This document shows, one piece after another, positions 1 to 6,226 of a stretch of DNA of 7,921 nt. Both the position numbers and the translations under genes were made by a program. The number at the start of each line of letters is the position of its first letter. The stretch's first letter is position 1. The DNA is taken from NCBI GenBank assembly GCA_937898535.1, contig CALDKP010000061.1:1-7921 (forward strand), in the 5' to 3' direction. Origin of the DNA: an uncultured Sphingomonadales bacterium (GTDB lineage Bacteria > Pseudomonadota > Alphaproteobacteria > Sphingomonadales > Sphingomonadaceae). The notes under the pieces are model-generated. The model saw only the letters and a list, made by a program, of their open reading frames with translations. It was not told where the DNA came from and searched no databases.

Positions 1-3000
1 GACATCATTGCGTACCCCGCCACGCGGCAAGGTTGGGGTAATCTTACACGGTTGCTGACTGTTGGGAATATGCGCGCCACCAAAGGCAGTTGCATCCTGA
101 AGTTCGACGATTTGTTCGACCATCTGGGTGATTTGCTGCTCATCATCATGCCATATGCGACCGCTGACGCGGAGGAGGCGCATAAGAACCCGCCTGTATA
201 TTCGTTCAAGGAAAGCGCGAAGCCCATAGCCGCGCCATCGCATCTCAAGCTGGTGTCGACCGCGCCGCAGGATTGGGAAAGCGTGCTGCGCCGTCTTGCA
301 CCTGTGCATGCTGGCAAGCTTTGGCTTGGCGTATCAACGCATCACCGAGGAAAGGATAAACGGCAGCTGGCATGGTATCGACAGGTGGCAAACGCCTTTG
401 ACGTGCCCTTGCTCGCGACGAACGATCCGCTTTACGCGACCCGCGATCAGCGCCCGCTCCACGATATTGTCACGTGCATCCGCATGGGGACGACCATCCA
501 GAAAGCAGGCTTTGTACTGGAGGCGAATGCCGAGCGGTACATTAAGCCGGCGGATGACATGGCGCAGTTATTCCATGCCTGTCCCGAAGCTGTGGCCGAA
601 ACCGAACGCTTTGCTGCACATATTCATTTCGACCTTGAACAGCTGAAATATGAATATCCGCACGAGCCGGTTCCGGGCGGCTGGACCCCCGACGACTGGT
701 TGGCGCATCTGGTGTGGACGGCGGCGTATGAACGCTATGGGGCGGAGCTTCCGGAGAAAATCCGCAAGTCGATTGAAACCGAGCTTGCGTTTATCCGCAC
801 CGAGAAATTCGCATATTATTTCCTCACGGTCCACGATCTGGTCAAATTCGCGCGTGATCAAAAGCCACCGATCTTGTGCCAAGGGCGCGGCTCGGCGGCG
901 AACTCTACGGTGTGTTTTCTGCTTGGCGTGACGTCTGTTGATCCGCTTACAAACACGCTTTTATTCTCGCGCTTCATTTCGTCCGACCGAAAAGAGCCGC
1001 CCGATATCGACGTTGATTTCGAACATGAGCGGCGTGAGGAGGTGATGCAATATATCTATCGGCGCTATGGCCGCCACCGGGCCGCAATTGCAGCGACGGT
1101 CATCCATTACCGTCCGCGCAGCGCGGTGCGCGAAGTGGGAAAGGCTTTGGGCCTGACAGAGGATATCACAACGCGTATGGTCAGCACCGTCTGGGGCAGT
1201 TTCGGCAGCGGTCCTGATGAACGACGGCTGGTTGAGGCCGGGTTTGATCCCGACAATCCCGAAATTGCCCGGCTGAAGGCGCTGTCAGAACAGTTGATAA
1301 AATTCCCGCGCCATCTGTCGCAGCATGTCGGCGGGTTTATCTTGACCGAAAACCGGCTCGATGAAACCGTGCCCATTCACAATGGCGCGATGAAGGACCG
1401 CAATTTCATCGAGTGGGACAAAGACGATATCGACGCATTGGGGCTGATGAAGGTCGATGTGCTGGCGCTGGGTATGCTGACGTGCATACGCAAGGCCTAT
1501 GACATGATGCGCGAACAGGGGATTGGCGATTATGATCTGAAGGTCGACATCGATTCTGATGACCCCAATGTCTATGACATGTTGTGTAGAGGTGAGAGCC
1601 TGGGCGTGTTTCAGGTCGAAAGCCGGGCGCAAATGAACATGCTGCCGCGTATGAAACCGCGCAGCCTGTATGATCTCACTATTCAAGTCGCGATTGTCCG
1701 CCCCGGCCCCATCCAGGGCGATATGGTGCATCCTTATTTGCGGCGGCGTAATGGGGAGGAAAAGGTCGAATATCCCTCTCCCGCCCCGCCATATCCGCCA
1801 GACGAGCTGAAACATGTGCTTGGCAAAACATTGGGTGTGCCACTGTTTCAGGAGCAGGCGATGAACCTGGCCATCACCGCTGCCGAATTCAGCGAGGCCG
1901 ATGCCAACCGCTTGCGCAAGGCGATGGCGACGTTTCGCAATGTCGGCGGTATGGAGCATTTCGAAACGATGATGGTCGAAGGCATGGTGCGGCGCGGCTA
2001 TGAACGTGACTTTGCCCAGCGCTGCTTTGGCCAAATTCAGGGTTTCGGATCATATGGCTTCCCCGAAAGCCATGCGCTGTCTTTTGCGCGGCTGGTCTAT
2101 GTGTCGTCGTGGATCAAACATTATCATCCGGCCATTTTCGCTGCCGCCTTACTGAATTCGCAGCCCATGGGCTTTTACGCACCGGCGCAGATTGTCCGCG
2201 ATGCGCAGGAAAATGGAGTCGAGGTCAGGCCGATAGACGTCAATGCGAGCCATTGGGATAATGGAATCGAGCAAAATGCGCTGCGATTGGGGATGCGGCA
2301 GATAGACGGATTTCGGGCGGTATGGGCGCACGCCATTGTCGCGCACCGGCCATTTGCATCTATTGAAGATTTGGCGCGCCGTGCCGCGCTGCCACCGGCT
2401 GCCGTGCATCTGCTTGCCGATGCCGATGCCGTGCGATCATTGGGGTTTGACCGGCGAGAGGGCGCGTGGGAAGCGCGGCGAACGCCTTCGGACGAGCTAC
2501 CGTTGTTCGCTGCGGCCAACGCGCGCGAGCTCGGCGCGGAGGCCGATGCGATGTTGCCAGCGATGCCCGCCAGCGAACATGTCGCGGCGGATTATCAGAT
2601 GACCCGGCTGTCGTTAAAAGGACACCCGATGCAGTTCCTGCGCGGGATGTTCGCAAGCGAGGGCGTGCTGAGCTGCGCTGAGGCCAATGTCGTCAAGAAC
2701 GGCAAGCGGGTGCGCGTGGCTGGCGTCGTGCTGGTCCGGCAGCGTCCCGGCAAGGGCAATGCGATTTTCATCACGATTGAGGATGAAAGTGGTGTGACCA
2801 ACATTTTATTATGGGCGCGGTTATTTGATCGACAGCGCCGCGCCGTCATGGCGTCGCAGCTGATCATTGCCGAAGGCGAAATTCAGCGCAGCAAGGAAGG
2901 TGTGGTGCACTTGATGGCGACCAATATTATCGACCGGACCGACGATTTGGCGCGATTGTCTGAGATGCATCAGGCCAGTGTCGGGAAACCCAAAATCGAT

Positions 3001-3081
3001 GAATTTGCACGGCCACATCCCCCGCGCGGCAGCCACCCGCGCGATGTGCGGATCTTGCCCAAGTCACGCGACTTTCACTAA
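1..3081 (+). CDS. dnaE2: Error-prone DNA polymerase DnaE2/ImuC (5' partial, runs off left edge)
   Basis: Class C DNA polymerase alpha subunit of the damage-inducible kind, which carries out mutagenic translesion synthesis with ImuA and ImuB. The frame is open to base 1: the 17 codons before the first possible TTG start (52) read as PHP-domain sequence, so the real start lies outside. 1026 residues are visible (numbered from base 1), and the family is usually about 1,050-1,150. Order: rest of the PHP domain (about 1-220); palm with the catalytic PDIDVDFE motif (334-341, Asp335/337); RPGPIQGDMVHPYL (567-580); FQEQAMN and a GFGSYGFPESHA block of the thumb/fingers; helix-hairpin-helix region near 785-820; OB fold about 900-980; conserved tail ending SRDFH. 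The RPGPIQGDMVHPYL block, the OB fold and the SRDFH end point to DnaE2 rather than replicative DnaE1, and I see no beta-clamp motif like that of DnaE1. Regulation (SOS/LexA) would be read from the missing promoter. The convergent gloB stop is 3 bp away. Confidence 0.95.
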   Translation, partial: DIIAYPATRQGWGNLTRLLTVGNMRATKGSCILKFDDLFDHLGDLLLIIMPYATADAEEAHKNPPVYSFKESAKPIAAPSHLKLVSTAPQDWESVLRRLAPVHAGKLWLGVSTHHRGKDKRQLAWYRQVANAFDVPLLATNDPLYATRDQRPLHDIVTCIRMGTTIQKAGFVLEANAERYIKPADDMAQLFHACPEAVAETERFAAHIHFDLEQLKYEYPHEPVPGGWTPDDWLAHLVWTAAYERYGAELPEKIRKSIETELAFIRTEKFAYYFLTVHDLVKFARDQKPPILCQGRGSAANSTVCFLLGVTSVDPLTNTLLFSRFISSDRKEPPDIDVDFEHERREEVMQYIYRRYGRHRAAIAATVIHYRPRSAVREVGKALGLTEDITTRMVSTVWGSFGSGPDERRLVEAGFDPDNPEIARLKALSEQLIKFPRHLSQHVGGFILTENRLDETVPIHNGAMKDRNFIEWDKDDIDALGLMKVDVLALGMLTCIRKAYDMMREQGIGDYDLKVDIDSDDPNVYDMLCRGESLGVFQVESRAQMNMLPRMKPRSLYDLTIQVAIVRPGPIQGDMVHPYLRRRNGEEKVEYPSPAPPYPPDELKHVLGKTLGVPLFQEQAMNLAITAAEFSEADANRLRKAMATFRNVGGMEHFETMMVEGMVRRGYERDFAQRCFGQIQGFGSYGFPESHALSFARLVYVSSWIKHYHPAIFAAALLNSQPMGFYAPAQIVRDAQENGVEVRPIDVNASHWDNGIEQNALRLGMRQIDGFRAVWAHAIVAHRPFASIEDLARRAALPPAAVHLLADADAVRSLGFDRREGAWEARRTPSDELPLFAAANARELGAEADAMLPAMPASEHVAADYQMTRLSLKGHPMQFLRGMFASEGVLSCAEANVVKNGKRVRVAGVVLVRQRPGKGNAIFITIEDESGVTNILLWARLFDRQRRAVMASQLIIAEGEIQRSKEGVVHLMATNIIDRTDDLARLSEMHQASVGKPKIDEFARPHPPRGSHPRDVRILPKSRDFH

Positions 3082-3084
3082 TTG

Positions 3085-3810
3085 TCAGGCTGCGTCCTTC
3101 GCCGCCCGGCGTGCAGCCAATTCCTCCACGGAGCGTGCGCGCATGAACGGGTTGGTCGCGCGTTCCAGTGCAATCGTCGTTGGCACCGTTGCCTCGCCGC
3201 GTTCGCGCGCGGCGACAACATCCGATACACGCTGCTGAAGCGCGGCATTGTCAGGCTCTATTGTCACGGCAAAGCGTGCGTTGCTTAACGTATATTCGTG
3301 CGCGCAATAGATGGCCGTATCATCGCCCAACGCTTCAAGCTTGCGCATATTGTCGTACATCTGCGCAGCGGTCCCTTCGAACAAGCGGCCACAGCCCATC
3401 GCGAACAAGGTGTCGCCGACAAAAGCGACCTGCTCGGTTGCGAAATGATAAGCGATGTGCCCTGCCGTATGCGCGGGAACGTCCAGGACCATCGCCCGCA
3501 CGTCACCCAGTTGCACGACCTCTCCGCCGCGGACCTGCACATCAAGCGTCGAAATCCGCTCCGCCTCTGCCGCTGGTCCCGTGATGATGCAGCCTGTCGC
3601 GGCCTTAATCTGCGCATTGCCGCCAACATGGTCGGGGTGCCAATGGGTATTCCAGATTTGCGTAATCTTCCATCCGCGCGCTTCGGCAGCCGCGAGCACA
3701 GGCTCTGCCACAGCTGGGTCGATCACGAGGGTCTCGCCGCTTGTTGCTTCATGCACCAGCCAGACATAATTGTCGGACAGGACCGGAACGCGGACAATTT
3801 CAATCGGCAT
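3085..3810 (-). CDS. gloB: Hydroxyacylglutathione hydrolase (glyoxalase II)
   Basis: Cytoplasmic metallo-beta-lactamase-fold thioesterase that hydrolyses S-D-lactoylglutathione to D-lactate and glutathione, the second step of methylglyoxal detoxification. 241 residues, close to the family length. The binuclear metal site is complete: THWHPDH (55-61; His56, His58, Asp60, His61), His114 in VPAHTAGH, Asp133 in VGDTLF and His171 in CAHEYT. The C-terminal glyoxalase II domain is present, with the family motif ERATNPFMR (216-224). The frame is open 11 codons further upstream, but the ATG at 3810 begins MPIEIVRVPVLSDNY, where homologues start. It overlaps the gloA stop by one base (TAATG), with a GGGG Shine-Dalgarno-like run at 3818-3821, 7 nt ahead. 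It is therefore probably translated by coupling to gloA. No signal peptide. Confidence 0.94.
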   Translation of the reverse strand: MPIEIVRVPVLSDNYVWLVHEATSGETLVIDPAVAEPVLAAAEARGWKITQIWNTHWHPDHVGGNAQIKAATGCIITGPAAEAERISTLDVQVRGGEVVQLGDVRAMVLDVPAHTAGHIAYHFATEQVAFVGDTLFAMGCGRLFEGTAAQMYDNMRKLEALGDDTAIYCAHEYTLSNARFAVTIEPDNAALQQRVSDVVAARERGEATVPTTIALERATNPFMRARSVEELAARRAAKDAA

Positions 3811-4250
3811 TACCACACCCCAACATTGGGCATGCTGACCCAAGGTTCTGCCGGCGGAAGATTGCCATCTTGCAACAGTTCAATCGAAATGCCGTCGGGG
3901 GTCCGCACAAACGCCATATGACCGTCGCGTGGTGGCCGGTTGATCGTGACGCCTGCGTCCATCAGCGTTTGGCAGGTCGCGTAAATATCATCGACGCGGT
4001 ACGCCAAATGGCCGAAGTTGCGTCCGCCATCATAAGCTTCGGCTGCGCTGCCATCGGCGGGTGGCCAATTGTGGGTTAACTCCACTTCCGCCACACCATC
4101 TTGTCCGGGCGCGGCGAGGAAAATGAGCGTGAAGCGGCCAGCTTCGCTGTCAAAACGGCGGACTTCTTCAAGCCCAATCAATTTGAAAAACGCGACTGTC
4201 GCGTCAGGGTCGGTCACGCGGATCATCGTGTGGAGATATTTCGTCGGCAT
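3810..4250 (-). CDS. gloA: Lactoylglutathione lyase (glyoxalase I, VOC fold)
   Basis: Isomerises the hemithioacetal of methylglyoxal and glutathione to S-D-lactoylglutathione, the substrate of the next gene's product. 146 residues with two beta-alpha-beta-beta-beta modules. All four metal ligands known from E. coli GloA can be placed: His7 in YLHTMIRV, Glu57 in EVELTHNW, His81 in FGHLAY and Glu124 in ISIELL. The loop before His81 is some six residues longer than in E. coli GloA but shorter than in long eukaryotic enzymes, so Ni/Co versus Zn preference cannot be read safely. Another ATG at 4265 would add five residues, but it lies upstream of the GGAG at 4256-4259, which sits 5 nt before the ATG at 4250, so 4250 is preferred. 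The stop overlaps gloB (TAATG), making a gloA-gloB unit. Confidence 0.93.
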   Translation of the reverse strand: MPTKYLHTMIRVTDPDATVAFFKLIGLEEVRRFDSEAGRFTLIFLAAPGQDGVAEVELTHNWPPADGSAAEAYDGGRNFGHLAYRVDDIYATCQTLMDAGVTINRPPRDGHMAFVRTPDGISIELLQDGNLPPAEPWVSMPNVGVW

Positions 4251-4350
4251 ATTCGCTCCGTTCATGGCGCTGTCTGTATTCGCCCCCAGTGGGTTCGCAT
4301 AGACAATGGACCGGGACTGCTACAGGCGCAAGGGGCGTGCAGGCTGAATA
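4251..4350 (-). other. Intergenic gap between the TPR gene and gloA
   Basis: About 100 bases between the TPR gene's stop codon and the gloA start. This is the largest gap in the minus-strand series, so it is the natural place for a separate gloA-gloB promoter. I found no convincing -35/-10 pair (TTGCGC at about 17 nt from a weak CATTGT is the best), no strong terminator hairpin with a T tract, and no tRNA. Read-through from the upstream genes remains equally possible. Confidence 0.4.
4256..4259 (-). promoter_or_regulatory. Shine-Dalgarno deciding the gloA start
   Basis: GGAG on the minus strand, 5 nt before the ATG ending at 4250. It lies inside the frame that the alternative ATG at 4265 would open, so it supports the shorter protein, which begins MPTKYLHTM like known glyoxalase I. 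Confidence 0.7.
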
Positions 4351-5133
4351 TTATCTGGATTGCGGTTCGGTCGGCGGCGGTGCGCTGGCGGCCAATGCGG
4401 CCAGCTGCGCCGTCGCGGTCGCCGCCTGACGGCTGTTGGGTGCGATTGCGATGCATTGTTCCCATTGCTTGCGCGCCGCAGCTTCATCACCTGCGGCGAT
4501 GGCAATATTGCCCGCCTCCAATGCGACGGCGGCATCACGCGACAGAAGCGCCGCTGTCGTCTGGATATAGGACAGTGCGTCGGCCAGCTTGTTCATCCGC
4601 CGCGCCAAAGTCGCCGATAACAGCCATGCCGTGCCATTTTCGGGCGACAGCTTCCGTGCGGTCGTCAACGCAGCTTCGGCATCGGCTGGTCTATTCAACG
4701 CAACCAAAGCGCGTGCCCGGTCAACTTCGCTATCGGCGCGTTCGGCATTTTCTAAGGTTTGCGAGGCAAGCGCTTTGTCTAATGCCGCCAACGCCGCATC
4801 CGGCGTATCGGCTGCAAGGGCAGCATTGCCCGCCTGCGCCCAGAAACGCGCGGCGCGGGCATCCCCCTTGTCCTCGGCCAGTTTTGCCGCCTCGGTCAGC
4901 ATAGGTATCGCAAGGTCGAATTTAAAATCGGTCGCAAGCGCATAGCCATGGCACGCGCGGGCAAGATATCCGCCGCCTTGCTGCGTCCATAGGCTTGCCT
5001 CGGTGACCGCTGATGCAGGATCAGCCCCGGCGAGCTTGATGCACTCATCAAACTGGACTTCGTTCAGCGTCGGCAAGGGTTGCGCGGACGCGGGCGCCGC
5101 GATGAACAGCAAACTCGATAAAAGCTTTAGCAC
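4351..5133 (-). CDS. Secreted tetratricopeptide-repeat protein of unknown function
   Basis: Not a gene I can name. The product has 260 residues: a signal peptide (LKLLSSLLFIAAPASA, probable cleavage after Ala17, an A-S-A site before Gln18), then an alanine-rich, all-helical solenoid. Degenerate TPR units can be seen at about 98-131, 134-165, 168-199 and, clearest, 201-234, whose end reads KQWEQCIAIAPNS. A short proline-rich tail ends the protein. It should be a periplasmic scaffold or adaptor; three Cys (31, 61, 227) are present after cleavage. The start is GTG at 5133, because GGAG (5139-5142) stands 5 nt before it; an alternative GTG at 5139 would overlap that GGAG. It follows the hydrolase gene by about 19 nt and is probably cotranscribed with it. 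Its partner proteins cannot be read from the sequence. Confidence 0.85.
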   Translation of the reverse strand: MLKLLSSLLFIAAPASAQPLPTLNEVQFDECIKLAGADPASAVTEASLWTQQGGGYLARACHGYALATDFKFDLAIPMLTEAAKLAEDKGDARAARFWAQAGNAALAADTPDAALAALDKALASQTLENAERADSEVDRARALVALNRPADAEAALTTARKLSPENGTAWLLSATLARRMNKLADALSYIQTTAALLSRDAAVALEAGNIAIAAGDEAAARKQWEQCIAIAPNSRQAATATAQLAALAASAPPPTEPQSR

Positions 5134-5138
5134 GGGCA

Positions 5139-5142
5139 CTCC
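5139..5142 (-). promoter_or_regulatory. Shine-Dalgarno deciding the TPR-gene GTG start
   Basis: GGAG on the minus strand, 5 nt ahead of GTG at 5133. Two GTG codons lie six bases apart; the first (5139) overlaps this GGAG, so the second is the better start. It gives the product MLKLLSSLLF, a cleaner signal-peptide N-terminus. Confidence 0.65.
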
Positions 5143-5152
5143 GTCAATAAGG

Positions 5153-5920
5153 TCAGACCAGCTTCGCCACGCTGTCGATCAACAAGGCAATATCCGCATC
5201 GCGCGAAAGGCGGTGGTCGCCATCCTTTACCAAGATGGTCTGCACGTCGGATGAACGAAGCCGGGCAGCTAGGCTTAAAGACGTTTGCCAAGGCACGTCA
5301 GGGTCGCACTGCCCGTGGATCAGCCGCACCGGGCAGTCGATGCCAATTGCGCCATTCAGCCGCAGATTATCCTGCCCAGATTGCCAAAAAGCGTGGGTGA
5401 TGACCATGGGATCATAGCCATAATCGCTTGGGCGCTCGATGCGTCCGTCGGCGGCCATCGTCGCGCGGTCGGCGTCGTTGAAATCCCAGTCGGTGAAATC
5501 GGGGGCTGCGGCGATGCCCACCATCGCCATAACCTGCGCGCCAAGCGCTTCGGCCACAAGCAGCATGAGCCATCCACCCATGGACGAACCAACCAAGATT
5601 AAGGGCCCGACTTGCGCGTGGGCAATGACCGCCAGAACGTCATCCCGCCAGATATTCAGCGTGCCGTCGTCAAATGCACCTTCGCTCTCGCCGCAACCCG
5701 AATAATCGAGCCGCAACATGCCGATGCCTTGCGCCTTTGCCCAAGCGCACAGCGCCGATGCCTTGCCACCCTGCATATCGGACATATAGCCCGGCAGAAA
5801 AACAAGCGTTGGCCCGCGGCCTTTGGTCAGGCGATAGGCCAGCTTTATGCCATCATGGCGAATGGCGAAATGTGGAGTTATCTCAGTCAAAACGGAGTCT
5901 GGCAGGGTCAAATCACCCAA
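5153..5920 (-). CDS. ABHD10-like alpha/beta hydrolase (probable acyl esterase/thioesterase)
   Basis: Serine hydrolase of the alpha/beta fold, about 255 residues. Numbered from 5920: oxyanion-region LPGYMSDMQGGKA (42-54), DYSGCGESEG (72-81), nucleophile elbow GSSMGGW with Ser113, acid Asp206 in HGQCDPDVPW, and His236 in DGDHRLS, so the triad is complete. From memory these blocks closely match human mitochondrial ABHD10 (LPGY, DYSG, GSSLGGW, VPWHTS, SDHRM), which is reported to deacylate S-palmitoylated proteins and acyl glucuronides. A similar esterase/thioesterase activity is an inference here. No signal peptide, so cytoplasmic. The start is uncertain: no ATG or GTG fits. TTG at 5920 overlaps the DUF6356-like gene by 13 nt, TTG at 5911 gives a TTGA overlap with its stop, and TTG at 5890 would begin MTEITPHF; none has a good Shine-Dalgarno. 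Translational coupling to the upstream gene is likely. Confidence 0.88.
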   Translation of the reverse strand: MGDLTLPDSVLTEITPHFAIRHDGIKLAYRLTKGRGPTLVFLPGYMSDMQGGKASALCAWAKAQGIGMLRLDYSGCGESEGAFDDGTLNIWRDDVLAVIAHAQVGPLILVGSSMGGWLMLLVAEALGAQVMAMVGIAAAPDFTDWDFNDADRATMAADGRIERPSDYGYDPMVITHAFWQSGQDNLRLNGAIGIDCPVRLIHGQCDPDVPWQTSLSLAARLRSSDVQTILVKDGDHRLSRDADIALLIDSVAKLV

Positions 5921-6162
5921 TCAACGGTCAGCATTTGGGCCACATCTTGCCCCTTGGCGCGGCGCTGCTCGACCATGATGTGGTTCAACCGCTTCACGGT
6001 ATCGCTGCCGGACGTAATGCACAGACCGGGAACGAACGCATGCACCAGCGCCTTCATCCCACCCCAGATCATCGCAAAACCAAATCGGCTGGCGACGCCA
6101 AAATGTTCGACATAATTTTCATCGACGCTTTTGGGATGTTCGACAAAGAGGCGGTTGAACAT
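5908..6162 (-). CDS. DUF6356-like small membrane protein
   Basis: 84-residue protein. The opening MFNRLFVEHPKSVDENYVEH, followed by a Phe/Gly-rich hydrophobic stretch and HAFVPGLC, is the pattern I associate with DUF6356, a family of unknown function known mainly from sphingomonads. One membrane segment spans about residues 25-50. The N-terminus is amphipathic and the C-terminal 30 residues are charged (VKRLNHIMVEQRRAKG). The start ATG at 6162 has AAAGG (6168-6172) 5 nt upstream. The stop codon lies inside the start region of the ABHD10-like gene. It is the first gene after a 60-base gap carrying a palindrome and a possible promoter, so it may head the operon. Function unknown; the family assignment is from memory and not searched. 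Confidence 0.78.
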   Translation of the reverse strand: MFNRLFVEHPKSVDENYVEHFGVASRFGFAMIWGGMKALVHAFVPGLCITSGSDTVKRLNHIMVEQRRAKGQDVAQMLTVDWVI

Positions 6163-6172
6163 GGGAGCCTTT

Positions 6173-6186
6173 CTTGATGCATCAAG
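6173..6186. repeat. Perfect 14-bp palindrome before the DUF6356-like gene
   Basis: CTTGATGCATCAAG equals its own reverse complement. It is centred between 6179 and 6180 and ends 10 nt upstream of the start codon, directly abutting the AAAGG ribosome site. If the candidate promoter is right, it begins a few bases after the transcription start, so it could be a repressor operator or a short 5'-leader hairpin. As RNA it has no loop of its own, so an operator for a dimeric regulator is the easier reading. Chance cannot be excluded for a 14-mer. Confidence 0.6.
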
Positions 6187-6196
6187 CCATGATTGG

Positions 6197-6226
6197 ATTA
6201 TGGGACCGTTGTAGCTTGCGGATCAG
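6197..6226 (-). promoter_or_regulatory. Candidate sigma70-type promoter for the DUF6356-like gene cluster
   Basis: On the minus strand, CATAAT (6197-6202, five of six consensus -10 bases) lies 18 nt from CTGATC (6221-6226, a three-of-six -35). The -35 overlaps the TGA stop of the M48 peptidase gene. The predicted transcript would start near 6190 and run into the palindrome. The -35 is weak, so this is a suggestion only. Confidence 0.3.

Noticed and set aside
1285..2034. A 249-codon open frame on the minus strand inside dnaE2
   Set aside because: It lies wholly antisense to strongly conserved polymerase motifs, and its translation is His/Arg-rich with no family likeness: a shadow of dnaE2.
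3061..3074. Inverted repeat AAGTC-ACGC-GACTT as a terminator of dnaE2
   Set aside because: The stem is only 5 bp, lies inside the coding end and has no following T run; weak as a terminator.
3298..3921. A 207-codon plus-strand open frame over gloB and gloA
   Set aside because: It is antisense to two enzymes with complete active sites and lacks any recognisable domain.
4266..4350. A tRNA or small RNA between the TPR gene and gloA
   Set aside because: No cloverleaf arms, T-loop motif or strong hairpin could be made out on either strand.
4101..4904. A 267-codon plus-strand open frame over gloA and the TPR gene
   Set aside because: It crosses a gene boundary antisense, and its translation is Arg/Pro/Cys-rich, as expected of a high-G+C shadow frame.
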